From NCBI GenBank assembly GCA_029262375.1, contig JAJCZM010000043.1, positions 121,162 through 185,161 on the forward strand: a stretch of DNA of 64,000 nucleotides, written 5' to 3'. A program made the position numbers and the translations under genes. The notes below the pieces were generated by a model. The model did no database searches and had not been told where the DNA came from. It saw nothing but the letters and a program-made list of their open reading frames with translations. Of this stretch, positions 42,326-51,173 are shown piece by piece (position 1 is the stretch's first letter; each line of letters begins with the position of its first letter). Origin of the DNA: Deltaproteobacteria bacterium (GTDB lineage Bacteria > Desulfobacterota > Binatia > UBA1149 > SPBQ01).

Positions 42326-42390
42326 ATGGCGGTTCGAGTCGCCCGGCGGGAGTCCCCATCGGCGAGCATCGTTCCCCAAGGAGTAACGAA

Positions 42391-42582
42391 GTGGCGCGCG
42401 TTTGTGACATTTGCGGAAAGCGGCGAGGAGTTGGCAACAACGTCTCGCACGCAAACAACAAAACGAAACGAACGTGGCAACCGAACCTGCAGAAGGTTCA
42501 CGCCCTCGTGAATAAGGTGCCCAAGACCATACGCGCCTGCACGCGCTGCATCCGCAGCGGCAAGGTCGTAAAGGCCGCCTAG
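42391..42582 (+). CDS. rpmB: 50S ribosomal protein L28
   Basis: A 63-residue protein. GTG start at 42391 is fixed by AAGGAG 7 nt upstream and by the conserved N-terminus [20 protein letters not shown]. Two CxxC-type pairs (CDIC, CTRC) show the zinc-binding form of L28. [15 protein letters not shown] is the conserved core. It is the only plus-strand gene in the 50-kb core block, and no rpmG (L33) follows. Confidence 0.95.
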   Translation: MARVCDICGKRRGVGNNVSHANNKTKRTWQPNLQKVHALVNKVPKTIRACTRCIRSGKVVKAA

Positions 42583-42602
42583 CCACCGAGCCAGCCGGCC
42601 AG

Positions 42603-42986
42603 TCAGCGGCTTTTCACTGCCACCAGATCCATCTCCAGCTGCGCCCCCTTCGGGAGCGAGGCAACCCCTACCGTCGCGCGCGCCGGGAACGGCTCGGTAA
42701 ACCGTGCCGCGTAGATCTCGTTGAGCACCGGGAACTTCGACAGATCGGTCATGTAGATCGTCACCTTGACCGCGTCGTCGAGCGTCATGCCGGCCTGGGC
42801 CACCACCGCCGCGAGGTTCTCAAACACACGAGCGACTTGCTGCTCGAACCCTCCATCAACGAGTTCGCCCGTGGCCGGATCAAGCGGAATCTGCCCTGAG
42901 CAGTAGAGGTAGTCGCCCGATCGAACCGCTTGAGAATAGGGTCCGACCGCTTCCGGCGCACCGGCACTGTGTACTTCCTCTTTCAT
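42603..42986 (-). CDS. ridA: RidA family reactive imine deaminase
   Basis: A 127-residue protein from ATG 42986, with GAGG upstream; a start at 43007 is in frame. APEAVGPYSQAV, YCSGQIPLDPATGEL and PARATVGVASLPKGAQLEMD give the RidA active site, including the conserved Arg near residue 105. It hydrolyses enamine/imine intermediates such as 2-aminoacrylate. It lies 30 nt after the Rel gene on the same strand. Confidence 0.94.
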   Translation of the reverse strand: MKEEVHSAGAPEAVGPYSQAVRSGDYLYCSGQIPLDPATGELVDGGFEQQVARVFENLAAVVAQAGMTLDDAVKVTIYMTDLSKFPVLNEIYAARFTEPFPARATVGVASLPKGAQLEMDLVAVKSR

Positions 42987-43016
42987 TTTCCCGCTACCTC
43001 GCCGCACGCGCGCATC

Positions 43017-45164
43017 TCAGGTGCGCAGCCTCTTGACGTCTTTGACGCCGGGAACGCGCCGTAGATTTCTGCACACGCGCTCATAGTCATCGTGGCTGAA
43101 AAGCGTCATCTCGAAGACGTTCAGCGCCCGCCCCTCGCCCGTCGTGCGGACATAGGCCTTCTTGATGTTCATTCCGGTCTGCGCAATCGCGTGACTCATT
43201 CCCGCAAGCAGACCCGGCCTATCTCGCGACACGACTTCGAGGCGAACGTCGCGGGCGGTTCGCGCACCTTTCTCCCAAACGACTTCCACACGCCGCTCAT
43301 CATCCGAATCGGCCAGGCGTTCGCACTCGACGGAGTGGACGGTCACGCCGCGCCCGCGTGTCATGAAACCAATGATCGGCTCTCCCGGAAGCGGATCGCA
43401 ACACTTGCCTAGACGCACCATGCTGTCGGCATCACCGGTAACTCTGACCGCAGGCAACGTCTTCTTCTGCCGTTCCAGCAGTTTCATGATCTTGCCCAGC
43501 GCAGCACGCCGCCGACTCGGTTCAGCGGCTTCCGTCTCGGGGAATAAATGCTCGACGACTTGCTTCGTGCGAATCCGACCGTAGCCGACGGCTTCGAGGA
43601 GCGCGTCCTCATCGTCTCGCGTGAAATGCTTGAGCAGATCCGGCATGCGACCTTCGCGGTGCAGGCGGGCGATATCGTGCTGTTTGAAGGCGAGATCGCG
43701 ATCCAGCAGCTCGCGTCCCAGCGCGATCGCGCGCAAGCGATCGGCGCTCTTGATCGCGTCCATGATGCGATGGCGCGCACGCGGCGTCTTGACGATCTTC
43801 AACCACTCGCGCGCGGGCTGCTGCTCGGAGGTAGTAATGATCTCCACCGTATCGCCGGCTTGCAGTTGGTAACGCAGCGGAACGAGCTGCCCATTAACGC
43901 GCGCCGCCGTACAGTGATCGCCCACCTCCGAGTGGATCCTATAGGCGAAGTCCAGAGCGGTTGCGCCTTTCGTCAGCGTTCGCCCATGTCCGCGCGGCGT
44001 GAAGCACACGATGTCGTCGGCGAACAGATCCTCTTTGACCTTGTGAACGAACTGCCGTGCGTCGTCGAGGTGGCGCTGCCACTCCAGAACTTGTTGTAAC
44101 CAACCGTATCGTTCGGCCTCGGCAGTTTCGTCGTCACCGGATTTATATTTCCAGTGCGCGGCGATCCCGAACTCCGCGATTCGGTGCATTTCGTGGGTCC
44201 GGATCTGCACTTCCATCCGCTCGCCGTACTCGCCGATCACAGTGGTATGCAGCGACTGGTACATGTTCGCCTTCGGGAGGGCGACATAGTCGCGAAACCG
44301 TCCCGGCACCGGCCGCCAGTTGTTGTGAATGAGCCCGAGCGCATCATAACAGTCGCGATCCGTATCAACGGTAACGCGGAAGGCCACGACGTCATGCACG
44401 TCGTCGTAGTGTAAATCCTGTTTGCGCATCTTGGCGTAGATCGAGTACGCGCTCTTGGTTCGCCCGGACACTTCGGATTCGAGACCTGCCTCGGCCAGCC
44501 GCTTCGTCAGCAGATTGGTGATCTCTTCGATGTAGCCCTCGCGCTCAAGCTTGTGCAGCGTCAATTTCTCGCGCACATCGCGATGCTCGTCCGGCCACAA
44601 GACCTGGAAAGTGTTTTCCTCGAACTCCGACTTCAGCCAGTAGATCCCGAAGCGTGACGCGAGTGGCGCGTACAGATCCAGCGTTTCACTCGCCATGCGA
44701 CGGCGGCGCTCCTCGGGGAGATGGTCGATCGTACGCAGATTGTGCGCGCGATCTGCCAGCTTGATCAGCAAGACACGGACGTCTTTGGCACTCGCGAGGA
44801 TGATCTTCCGGATCGACTCGGCCTCGGCGATCTCGCGATCGTCGGCCTCCATCTTGCTGATCTTCGTTACGCCGTCGACCAGCTGCGCGACTTCAACACC
44901 GAAGACCTCGTCGATCTCCTCGAGCGTCGTGAGCGTGTCCTCGACCGTATCATGAAGGAGTCCGGTCACTACGCACGGCACATCCAGTCGCATGTCCGCA
45001 ATGATGTCGGCGACCGCCAGCGGATGCGTCAAGTATGGCTCGCCCGACATGCGCTTCTGCCCACGGTGCACGCGTTCGGAGAACTCGTAGGCGCGCGCGA
45101 TCGTATCCGCGTCGGCCGTACGGTCGTATTCTTGGATCTTGGATACTAGGGAATCGATGCTCAC
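43017..45164 (-). CDS. rel: Bifunctional (p)ppGpp synthetase/hydrolase
   Basis: A 715-residue long RSH protein. The hydrolase HD domain has His-Asp at 71-72 and Glu-Asp at 75-76 (LLHDTVEDT) plus KLADRAHNLRT. The synthetase domain follows (KSAYSIYAKMRKQ, RDYVALPKANMYQSLHTTVI), then TGS (CFTPRGHGRTLTKGATALDF), helical and a C-terminal ACT domain. Intact HDxxED suggests both synthesis and breakdown of the stringent alarmone. It overlaps gmk by 4 nt, but no rpoZ lies between them as is common elsewhere. Confidence 0.95.
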   Translation of the reverse strand: MSIDSLVSKIQEYDRTADADTIARAYEFSERVHRGQKRMSGEPYLTHPLAVADIIADMRLDVPCVVTGLLHDTVEDTLTTLEEIDEVFGVEVAQLVDGVTKISKMEADDREIAEAESIRKIILASAKDVRVLLIKLADRAHNLRTIDHLPEERRRRMASETLDLYAPLASRFGIYWLKSEFEENTFQVLWPDEHRDVREKLTLHKLEREGYIEEITNLLTKRLAEAGLESEVSGRTKSAYSIYAKMRKQDLHYDDVHDVVAFRVTVDTDRDCYDALGLIHNNWRPVPGRFRDYVALPKANMYQSLHTTVIGEYGERMEVQIRTHEMHRIAEFGIAAHWKYKSGDDETAEAERYGWLQQVLEWQRHLDDARQFVHKVKEDLFADDIVCFTPRGHGRTLTKGATALDFAYRIHSEVGDHCTAARVNGQLVPLRYQLQAGDTVEIITTSEQQPAREWLKIVKTPRARHRIMDAIKSADRLRAIALGRELLDRDLAFKQHDIARLHREGRMPDLLKHFTRDDEDALLEAVGYGRIRTKQVVEHLFPETEAAEPSRRRAALGKIMKLLERQKKTLPAVRVTGDADSMVRLGKCCDPLPGEPIIGFMTRGRGVTVHSVECERLADSDDERRVEVVWEKGARTARDVRLEVVSRDRPGLLAGMSHAIAQTGMNIKKAYVRTTGEGRALNVFEMTLFSHDDYERVCRNLRRVPGVKDVKRLRT

Positions 45165-45808
45165 GTCGGGTCGCCGAAGATATCTAGGATGAGGCGCCTT
45201 GCTGCGTCGCCAACTCTACTGACGCGTTGCCTCTCCCCGCGCAGTATCGAGATGAACTGCTCCACCGCAAGCGAGAGGTCTTCGTTGATGATCAGGTAAT
45301 CGTACTCGGTGAAACCGGCGATCTCCCTGCACGCAGCCGCCAGCCTGACCGCCAAGGCGTCGGCCGACTCGGTGCCGCGCCCTTTGAGCCGCTGTTCCAG
45401 GCGCGCGCGCGAGGGCGGAAGCAGGAATACCGAGACCGCGTCGGGATAGAGAGCCTTCACCTGCTCGGCGCCCTGCACGTCGATATCGAGGAGCAGATCA
45501 CGGCCCGCGCCAAGCGCCGTCTCGATCGTCTCACGAGTCGTACCGTACCGATTCCCATGCACCTCGGCCCATTCGGCAAAAGCGCCATCGCTCAACATGC
45601 GGTCGAACTCGGCATCGTCGACGAAACGATAGTCTCGACCGTCGACTTCATCCTTGCGCGCCGTGCGCGTCGTGATCGAGACGGACGGATGAATGTCCTC
45701 CAACTCCTCGAGCGCCGGCGTGCAGATACTCGTCTTGCCGGCGCCTGACGGCCCCGAGACGATGAAGAGACACCCCGTACGTCCGACCTCTTGCTCAGCG
45801 ATCTTCAT
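45161..45808 (-). CDS. gmk: Guanylate kinase
   Basis: A 215-residue kinase. P-loop FIVSGPSGAGKTSIC (15-29), then SITTRTARKDEVDGRDYRFV and AEWAEVHGNRYGT for GMP binding, and LLDIDVQGAEQVK. It phosphorylates GMP to GDP. The yicC-gmk-rel run links RNA turnover, GTP supply and alarmone synthesis and is conserved in proteobacteria. Confidence 0.96.
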   Translation of the reverse strand: MKIAEQEVGRTGCLFIVSGPSGAGKTSICTPALEELEDIHPSVSITTRTARKDEVDGRDYRFVDDAEFDRMLSDGAFAEWAEVHGNRYGTTRETIETALGAGRDLLLDIDVQGAEQVKALYPDAVSVFLLPPSRARLEQRLKGRGTESADALAVRLAAACREIAGFTEYDYLIINEDLSLAVEQFISILRGERQRVSRVGDAARRLILDIFGDPT

Positions 45809-45842
45809 TCGAGTCGGCCCGATCCCCTATTGCGCTACTGCG

Positions 45843-46715
45843 CTATTCAACGTTCTGCACTTGCTCGCGCAGCTTCTCGATCTCGGCCTTGCCTTCCAAT
45901 ACGAGGTTGGTGATATCAAGATCGTTGGCCTTCGAACCGATGGTGTTGAACTCGCGATGGACCTCCTGCAACAAAAAGTCGATCTTCTTGCCCACCGGCC
46001 CCTTCTCACCGAGCAGCGTTTTCAGCGATTTCAGATGCGCTGCCAGGCGTACCAGTTCCTCCGTGACATCGGCGCGATCGGCCATCATCGCGGCTTCCTG
46101 AACCACGCGCGCGCGCTCGACCCCCTTGCCGGCCAACAGATCACCGAGGCGCTTTTCCAGGCGTTCCTGCATACGCCCGGCGGCGCCCTTCGCACGCGTG
46201 CCGAGGCTGCGGTGAATGCGTTCGAGCAACCGCAGTCTTGCGGCCATGTCCTGCTTCAGGTGCTTGCCTTCTTTCTCACGGCTGGCGCCGTGAGCCGCCA
46301 GAGCCTTCGATACGAGACGGCGGACCTCTGCTATTTCCTTCTTCGGGTCGTCGCGACGCTCGACGGCCTGGAAAATCTCCGCACGCCCCTGCAGCAGCGC
46401 CAGGTCGACGTCGCCGGAAAGCTTGAAGTCCTTCTTGAGCTTTCGTAGCGCCTTGACGTAGGCCGCCGCCACGTCGTCCTGCACCGAGATTTCTTTGACA
46501 TGTCGGCCCGCGCTGCGGTTGATGTACAACTCGACACGCCCGCGAGCGATCGCATCGGCAATCTGCCTTCGTAGATCCGCTTCAAACGGTCCGTACTCTC
46601 GCGGGGCCGCGATCTTGATGTCCAGGTTACGTTGGTTTACCGAGCGAACCTCGACAGAGAACTGAAGTTCCCCTGAGCGCCCCTCGGTTTGGCCGAAGCC
46701 GGTCATGCTCCTCAT
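45843..46715 (-). CDS. yicC: YicC family endoribonuclease
   Basis: A 290-residue protein. MRSMTGFGQTEGRSGELQFS and VEVRSVNQRNLDIKIAAP start it as in all YicC proteins; REKEGKHLKQDM and the C-terminal KIDFLLQEVHREFNTIGSKA are the other signatures. The E. coli member is an endoribonuclease affecting small RNA (RyhB) decay. It lies upstream of gmk, as is usual, with a 34-nt gap. Confidence 0.92.
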   Translation of the reverse strand: MRSMTGFGQTEGRSGELQFSVEVRSVNQRNLDIKIAAPREYGPFEADLRRQIADAIARGRVELYINRSAGRHVKEISVQDDVAAAYVKALRKLKKDFKLSGDVDLALLQGRAEIFQAVERRDDPKKEIAEVRRLVSKALAAHGASREKEGKHLKQDMAARLRLLERIHRSLGTRAKGAAGRMQERLEKRLGDLLAGKGVERARVVQEAAMMADRADVTEELVRLAAHLKSLKTLLGEKGPVGKKIDFLLQEVHREFNTIGSKANDLDITNLVLEGKAEIEKLREQVQNVE

Positions 46716-46816
46716 ATCGCCTCATCCTATCGAAAGCGGCGTCCTTACGCTCGCGCCGACGGTACAGAGGCAGACGGGGGCAACGGAGTGGCCGCCTCCG
46801 CGAGCTTGGCTGGGCT

Positions 46817-47554
46817 CTATCCGGTCGCAGCGCCGCGATATCCCCGTTCGAGCCAACGTCGTTCGCGATCATCGATATCTACGCGGGCACCGCTGCTGAG
46901 CTTGCGCATCGAGCGCCAGAGGCGATCGAGCCCGCGGTCGATGTGGCGAGCGGTACCGGGAGGCGCGAAGAATCCTCGATCAAAGTCCAGGATCACCGGG
47001 CTATTGTCGTCTCGCACGATGATGTTGTGGCCCGTGAGATCCACGTGATAGATGCCGGCATCGTGTAGAGCCCGGATGGCTCGGCCGACCTCGCCGAGCA
47101 GAGACGCCCTCTTCGGTGTATCGGCCTCCAACCAGGCTTCGAACATGGGACGCGCGTCCTCGATCGCCTCGGTAACGATCCAGCCCCGATAGAAGAGGCC
47201 GACCTCTTCGACCGACACCGCCAGCACGGTCGGCACCGCGCACCCGGCAGCTCTTGCGGTCTCGGTGACGACCAGCTCCCGAAACGGCCGCTCCGGTCGC
47301 AGGAGATAGAGGTCGCGCACGACATAGCGAGCGAAGCCTCCGCGAAGATACTGGCGCAAGAAGACCCGCTTGCCACCGGGAAGAACCAGCTTTCGCGCTC
47401 CGCCGCGACCGCCTTCCAGCGCTTCACCGCCCGGCTTGCCGTCGCGCGCATCTTCGAGAACCGCTCGCATTTCATCGAGCTCGAGCGCGGTGGCCAGTAC
47501 ACGAAACTTGCCGCGATCAAGAGCAACGAATCCGGCGGGCAGGAGACTAGACAC
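46817..47554 (-). CDS. LPS-core kinase, Kdo kinase (KdkA)/WaaP-like
   Basis: A 245-residue protein-kinase-fold enzyme. KRVFLRQYLRGGFARYVVRD supplies the ATP-binding Lys/Arg region, HVDLTGHNIIV (about 170) the catalytic loop, and VILDFDRGFFAPPG the metal-binding Asp, as in KdkA and WaaP. RPERPFRELVVTE is also typical. It probably phosphorylates Kdo or heptose of the inner core on the cytoplasmic side. Context (lpxK, waaA nearby) favours a Kdo kinase. It is the last gene of the envelope block, and its stop codon falls in the 101-bp gap before yicC. Confidence 0.82.
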   Translation of the reverse strand: MSSLLPAGFVALDRGKFRVLATALELDEMRAVLEDARDGKPGGEALEGGRGGARKLVLPGGKRVFLRQYLRGGFARYVVRDLYLLRPERPFRELVVTETARAAGCAVPTVLAVSVEEVGLFYRGWIVTEAIEDARPMFEAWLEADTPKRASLLGEVGRAIRALHDAGIYHVDLTGHNIIVRDDNSPVILDFDRGFFAPPGTARHIDRGLDRLWRSMRKLSSGARVDIDDRERRWLERGYRGAATG

Positions 47555-47598
47555 GATAGGCAGCGGGCCGGGATCGAGAGATCGAACCGGGCAAAGGA

Positions 47599-47769
47599 TC
47601 AGTCGGTGGAGACAGCCTCGTCAACGAGAAGCACCGGAATATCATCCTCGATGCGATAGCGCAGCTTGCATACGTTGCAGTCGAGTCCGTCCTTCTCGGC
47701 GGTAAGCGCCAAGACCCCCTTGCACTTGGGGCAGACGAGAAGCTCAACCAGTTCTTCGCTTACGGACAT
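47599..47769 (-). CDS. Trm112-like small zinc-ribbon protein (YcaR-like)
   Basis: A 56-residue protein with GGAGGT 4 nt upstream of ATG. LVCPKCKGVL and LDCNVCKLRYRIEDDIPVLL form the two Cys pairs and the IEDDIPVLL motif of the Trm112/YcaR family. In E. coli ycaR lies beside lpxK and kdsB; here it is likewise in the LPS block, between the epimerase and the kinase. Bacterial function is not established; the eukaryotic relative activates methyltransferases. Confidence 0.9.
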   Translation of the reverse strand: MSVSEELVELLVCPKCKGVLALTAEKDGLDCNVCKLRYRIEDDIPVLLVDEAVSTD

Positions 47770-47788
47770 CGTTACCTCCGAGCGCCGA

Positions 47789-48733
47789 CTAAAGACCGAG
47801 ACGCTCTTTCTGCCAGTCGACTTGACGGGTCAATCCTTCGCGTATGCCGACTTCCGGCGCAAACCCGAAATCCTTCTGCGCGCTCGAAGTATCCGCGGCG
47901 GTGTGTTTGACATCGCCCTTCTGCACTTCGAGCCTCTTGACCTTCGGTTCGCGGCCGATGATTTCTCCGATGAGATCGATCACCTCGTTCATCGTCGTGC
48001 GAGTCCCACCGCCGATGTTGTACACGCCGCCGCGCGCATCCGAGCGCGCAGCCGCAACGTTGGCCGAGACGATATCCCCGATGAACGTGAAGTCTCGCGA
48101 CTGCTCACCGTCACCGTAGAGCTGGATCTCCTCGTCGCGCAACACCGCCGCAATGAAGCGATTGAACGCCATGTCCGGACGCTGTCGCGGGCCGTACACG
48201 GTGAAGTAGCGCAGAGAGGCCGTGGGAACCTTGAAGTTGCGCCAGTACAGCGTCGTGAGGTGCTCGGCGGCGAGCTTGGTCACGCCGTACGGCGAATGCG
48301 GCCGCGTCGCGCTCGATTCGCGCATTGGCAGATCATCGGTATCGCCGTATACGGATGACGACGACGCATACACAACCTTCTTCACACCCGCGTCGCGCGC
48401 GGCTTCAAGCAGGCGCTGCGTGGCAAAGACATTGTTGTCGCTGTAGATGCGAAACTCGTCGCCCCAACTGGCTCGAACGCCGGCTTGGGCCGCTTGGTGG
48501 AAGACGTAATCCACGCCCTCGAGCAGCCCGGCGAGTTCGCAGTCCACAAGAGACTGTTCGACGAACGTATAGCTGTCGTTCGCGCGTGCCGCCTCGAGAT
48601 TCTGTTCCTTGATCTCGCGCGGATAGTAGTCGATGAAGCAATCGATGCCGGTGACATCGTAACCACTCTCGAGCAGCCGATCCGAAATGCTGGAGCCGAC
48701 GAAACCCGCCGCTCCCGTAACCAATGCCTTCAT
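47789..48733 (-). CDS. NAD-dependent sugar epimerase/dehydratase (UDP-hexose 4-epimerase type)
   Basis: A 314-residue extended short-chain dehydrogenase. NAD motif TGAAGFVGSSISDRLL (6-21), substrate loop ASSSSVYGDTDDLPM with catalytic Ser, YGVTK (about 147) with catalytic Tyr and Lys, and SLRYFTVYGPRQRPDMAF. The pattern fits UDP-glucose or UDP-glucuronate 4-epimerases; exact sugar unclear. It likely makes a nucleotide sugar for LPS. It follows lpxK by 38 nt. Confidence 0.88.
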   Translation of the reverse strand: MKALVTGAAGFVGSSISDRLLESGYDVTGIDCFIDYYPREIKEQNLEAARANDSYTFVEQSLVDCELAGLLEGVDYVFHQAAQAGVRASWGDEFRIYSDNNVFATQRLLEAARDAGVKKVVYASSSSVYGDTDDLPMRESSATRPHSPYGVTKLAAEHLTTLYWRNFKVPTASLRYFTVYGPRQRPDMAFNRFIAAVLRDEEIQLYGDGEQSRDFTFIGDIVSANVAAARSDARGGVYNIGGGTRTTMNEVIDLIGEIIGREPKVKRLEVQKGDVKHTAADTSSAQKDFGFAPEVGIREGLTRQVDWQKERLGL

Positions 48734-48771
48734 AGACTCCTACCTGACCTCAACCGCCGCCGGCGGCATTC

Positions 48772-49878
48772 TCACTTCATTATCCTGCCCGCGTCAAATT
48801 GGCCGATGCGTTGCAGGATCGCCTCGCCTCCGTGCACGGTAACGCCGTATCGGAGCGCTCTCAAAGGCAACACACTCTCGGGCGACACGAACGCTTCCAG
48901 TTTGACCAAATCCTTCTCGGTCGTGACCACCAGATCAACGCCTGCGGCTCGCCGCACGATCGCGTCCCAATCGGTCGCGGTATAGCTGTGATGGTCCTCG
49001 AATAGCACTGGATCCACCAAGCGCGCGCCAAGCTTGCCGAGCATCAGCAGGAACCGCTGTGGTCGAGCGATCCCGGCCACGGCCAAAACGCGTGCCCCGC
49101 TCAGTCGGCCCACAGTCTCTTGCGCCGCATCCCTAGCCACCTCGGCCACAAGAGCCTCGGCTACGCCCTCCATCGTAATACTTCCGGGAGGCGCCCCTCG
49201 ACCTGTATCTATGACGAAATCCGCGCGTTCCAGCGACGAGAGCGGTTCTCGCAAAGGCCCCGCCGGCAACAGACGCGCACGTCTGTCGGCCGTATTCACG
49301 ATGACAACGTCCAAATCGCGCCGCAGGCGACGGTGCTGGAAGCCATCGTCGAGCACGATGATGTCGGCGTCGAACATGGCGATCGCCATGCGACATGCCT
49401 GCGTTCGGTCCGCACCGGTCACGACGGGAACACCCGCGCGCCGGGCGATGAGCACGGCTTCGTCGCCGGCGACCGCGCCGGCGGCGCTACCACTCCCGCC
49501 ACCGGCGGGCTCGGCAGCATCCACGGCTCTGACCCCCTCCGGAAGGCGGCTGGGCAGCGGGCTACTCACGGAAGTGATTTGCTCGGGATTCCCCCCGTAG
49601 CCGCGCGCGACAACGACCGGACGAAGACCACGCGCGAGGAGTTGCGCGACGAGCCACATCACCGCCGGCGTCTTCCCGCTACCGCCCACTGTGAGGTTGC
49701 CGATGCAGATCACAGGGACATCCACGCGAGCGACACCGCCGCCGCCCGAATCGTAGACACGATTGCGCCCCCAAATAACCGCGCCGTAGAGCCACGACAC
49801 GGGGACGAGCGCGGCACGGGAGAGCCGCGCGACGGCATCTTGGTCGCGCCAAAGCTGCTCGATGGTGCGCAGTTTCAT
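48772..49878 (-). CDS. lpxK: Tetraacyldisaccharide 4'-kinase
   Basis: A 368-residue protein. ICIGNLTVGGSGKTPAVMWL (58-77) holds the P-loop, and VVARGYGG, then LDDGFQHRRLRRDLDVVIVN are LpxK signatures. It phosphorylates the 4' position to form lipid IVA at the inner face of the inner membrane. An Ala/Gly-rich insertion near residue 125 (EPAGGGSGSAAGAVAGDEAV) lies in the middle. It overlaps waaA by 4 nt. Confidence 0.95.
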   Translation of the reverse strand: MKLRTIEQLWRDQDAVARLSRAALVPVSWLYGAVIWGRNRVYDSGGGGVARVDVPVICIGNLTVGGSGKTPAVMWLVAQLLARGLRPVVVARGYGGNPEQITSVSSPLPSRLPEGVRAVDAAEPAGGGSGSAAGAVAGDEAVLIARRAGVPVVTGADRTQACRMAIAMFDADIIVLDDGFQHRRLRRDLDVVIVNTADRRARLLPAGPLREPLSSLERADFVIDTGRGAPPGSITMEGVAEALVAEVARDAAQETVGRLSGARVLAVAGIARPQRFLLMLGKLGARLVDPVLFEDHHSYTATDWDAIVRRAAGVDLVVTTEKDLVKLEAFVSPESVLPLRALRYGVTVHGGEAILQRIGQFDAGRIMK

Positions 49879-51173
49879 GCCGCCTTACTACGACCGCGGG
49901 CGGCGAGTAACGGCTCCAGCCGTTCCATCGTCTCTTGCACCGCTCCGCGCCCAGCCGCGACGCAGCTGCGTCCAGCCTCACCCGCATGATCGCGTGCGCG
50001 TGGATCTTCGATCCACAGACTCCAGATCTCGGCCAATTCCCCTGCGTTTTGTGCGACGCGCAGAGCCCCGACACCTGCAAGCACGACGGCTTGCTCGCGA
50101 ACATTCTCCAGATGCGGTCCGACCGCCACCGGCACACCGAACGCCGCCGGCTCGAGCACGTTGTGCCCTCCCTTCGGAACCAGTGAACCGCCGACAAAAG
50201 CGGCAGTCGCCGAGGGGAAAAAGCCGCGTAACTCGCCTACCGAATCGAGCAGTAGTATCTGCCACGGTTCGCGCACGGCCAGCGGATTGCTGCGACGAGC
50301 GAAGGCGTGGCCACGCTCCTCCAACAGGGCGGCTACTGCATCAAAACGATCGGGGTGTCGCGGCGCCAGAACCAATCGCGCCGATCCGTCGCGCTCCAGC
50401 ACACGCGCGAACGCATCGAGGACCAACTCATGTTCGCCTGAACGCGTCGATGCCGCGACGAGGACCGGACCTTGCGAGCCACCGCCCGAGAGAGCCAAGA
50501 GGAGATCTTCAGTAGCGGCGACCACCGAAGGCGCCAGCGCGTCGAGCTTCATGTCGCCGACCATCGTGGCGACTTCGGCGCGCGCCCCCAGCTCGAGCAG
50601 CCGCTCCCACGAGATCTCGTCGCGCGCGCAGACGACCGGAACGCTTGCGAGCGCCGGTGCAATGAGGTCCCAAATGCGTCGATAGCGCGGGAACGACGAA
50701 TCCGACACACGGCCGTTCACCATCGCCGTGGGTACGGCCAGTTGTTTCAGTCGCACCAGCAGCGTCGGCCAAATCTCCGTCTCCACAAAGATGAAGATGG
50801 AAGGACGCGCGCGTCGTAGTATTCGATCGAGAATCGGGCGCCAGTCGAGCGGGAAATATCGCACACCGTCACAATCGAGCGCTTCGGCCGCACGGCGCCC
50901 CGTCGCAGTGTTACAGGTGAGAAGGATGTAGCGTGACGGAAGTCGTGCTCGCAGTGCGCGCACCAGCGGTCGCGCCGCAGCGACTTCGCCCACCGAGGCG
51001 GCATGCAACCAGACGAAGCCGTCGGGGACGGAGTTCGCGCCGGCCCAGCCGCCCAGCCGCTCACGCCAAACCCGGCGTCGCTCGCTACCGAACAGGCCGG
51101 CGGCGCCGAGCATTCCCCAGAAAGCGGCCAATGTGCCGGCGCCCGCGTAAAGGATGCGCAATATCGCCGTCAC
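49875..51173 (-). CDS. waaA: 3-deoxy-D-manno-octulosonic acid (Kdo) transferase
   Basis: A 432-residue GT30-family enzyme. One N-terminal membrane anchor (ILYAGAGTLAAFWGMLGAAG), then VWLHAASVGEVAAARPLVRA with the catalytic Glu region, ILLTCNTATGRRAAEAL, and in the second half LAPRHPDRFDAVAAL and FVGGSLVPKGGHNVLEPAAF. It transfers Kdo from CMP-Kdo to lipid IVA. Number of Kdo residues added cannot be predicted. Overlaps both neighbours by 4 nt. Confidence 0.95.
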   Translation of the reverse strand: MTAILRILYAGAGTLAAFWGMLGAAGLFGSERRRVWRERLGGWAGANSVPDGFVWLHAASVGEVAAARPLVRALRARLPSRYILLTCNTATGRRAAEALDCDGVRYFPLDWRPILDRILRRARPSIFIFVETEIWPTLLVRLKQLAVPTAMVNGRVSDSSFPRYRRIWDLIAPALASVPVVCARDEISWERLLELGARAEVATMVGDMKLDALAPSVVAATEDLLLALSGGGSQGPVLVAASTRSGEHELVLDAFARVLERDGSARLVLAPRHPDRFDAVAALLEERGHAFARRSNPLAVREPWQILLLDSVGELRGFFPSATAAFVGGSLVPKGGHNVLEPAAFGVPVAVGPHLENVREQAVVLAGVGALRVAQNAGELAEIWSLWIEDPRARDHAGEAGRSCVAAGRGAVQETMERLEPLLAARGRSKAA

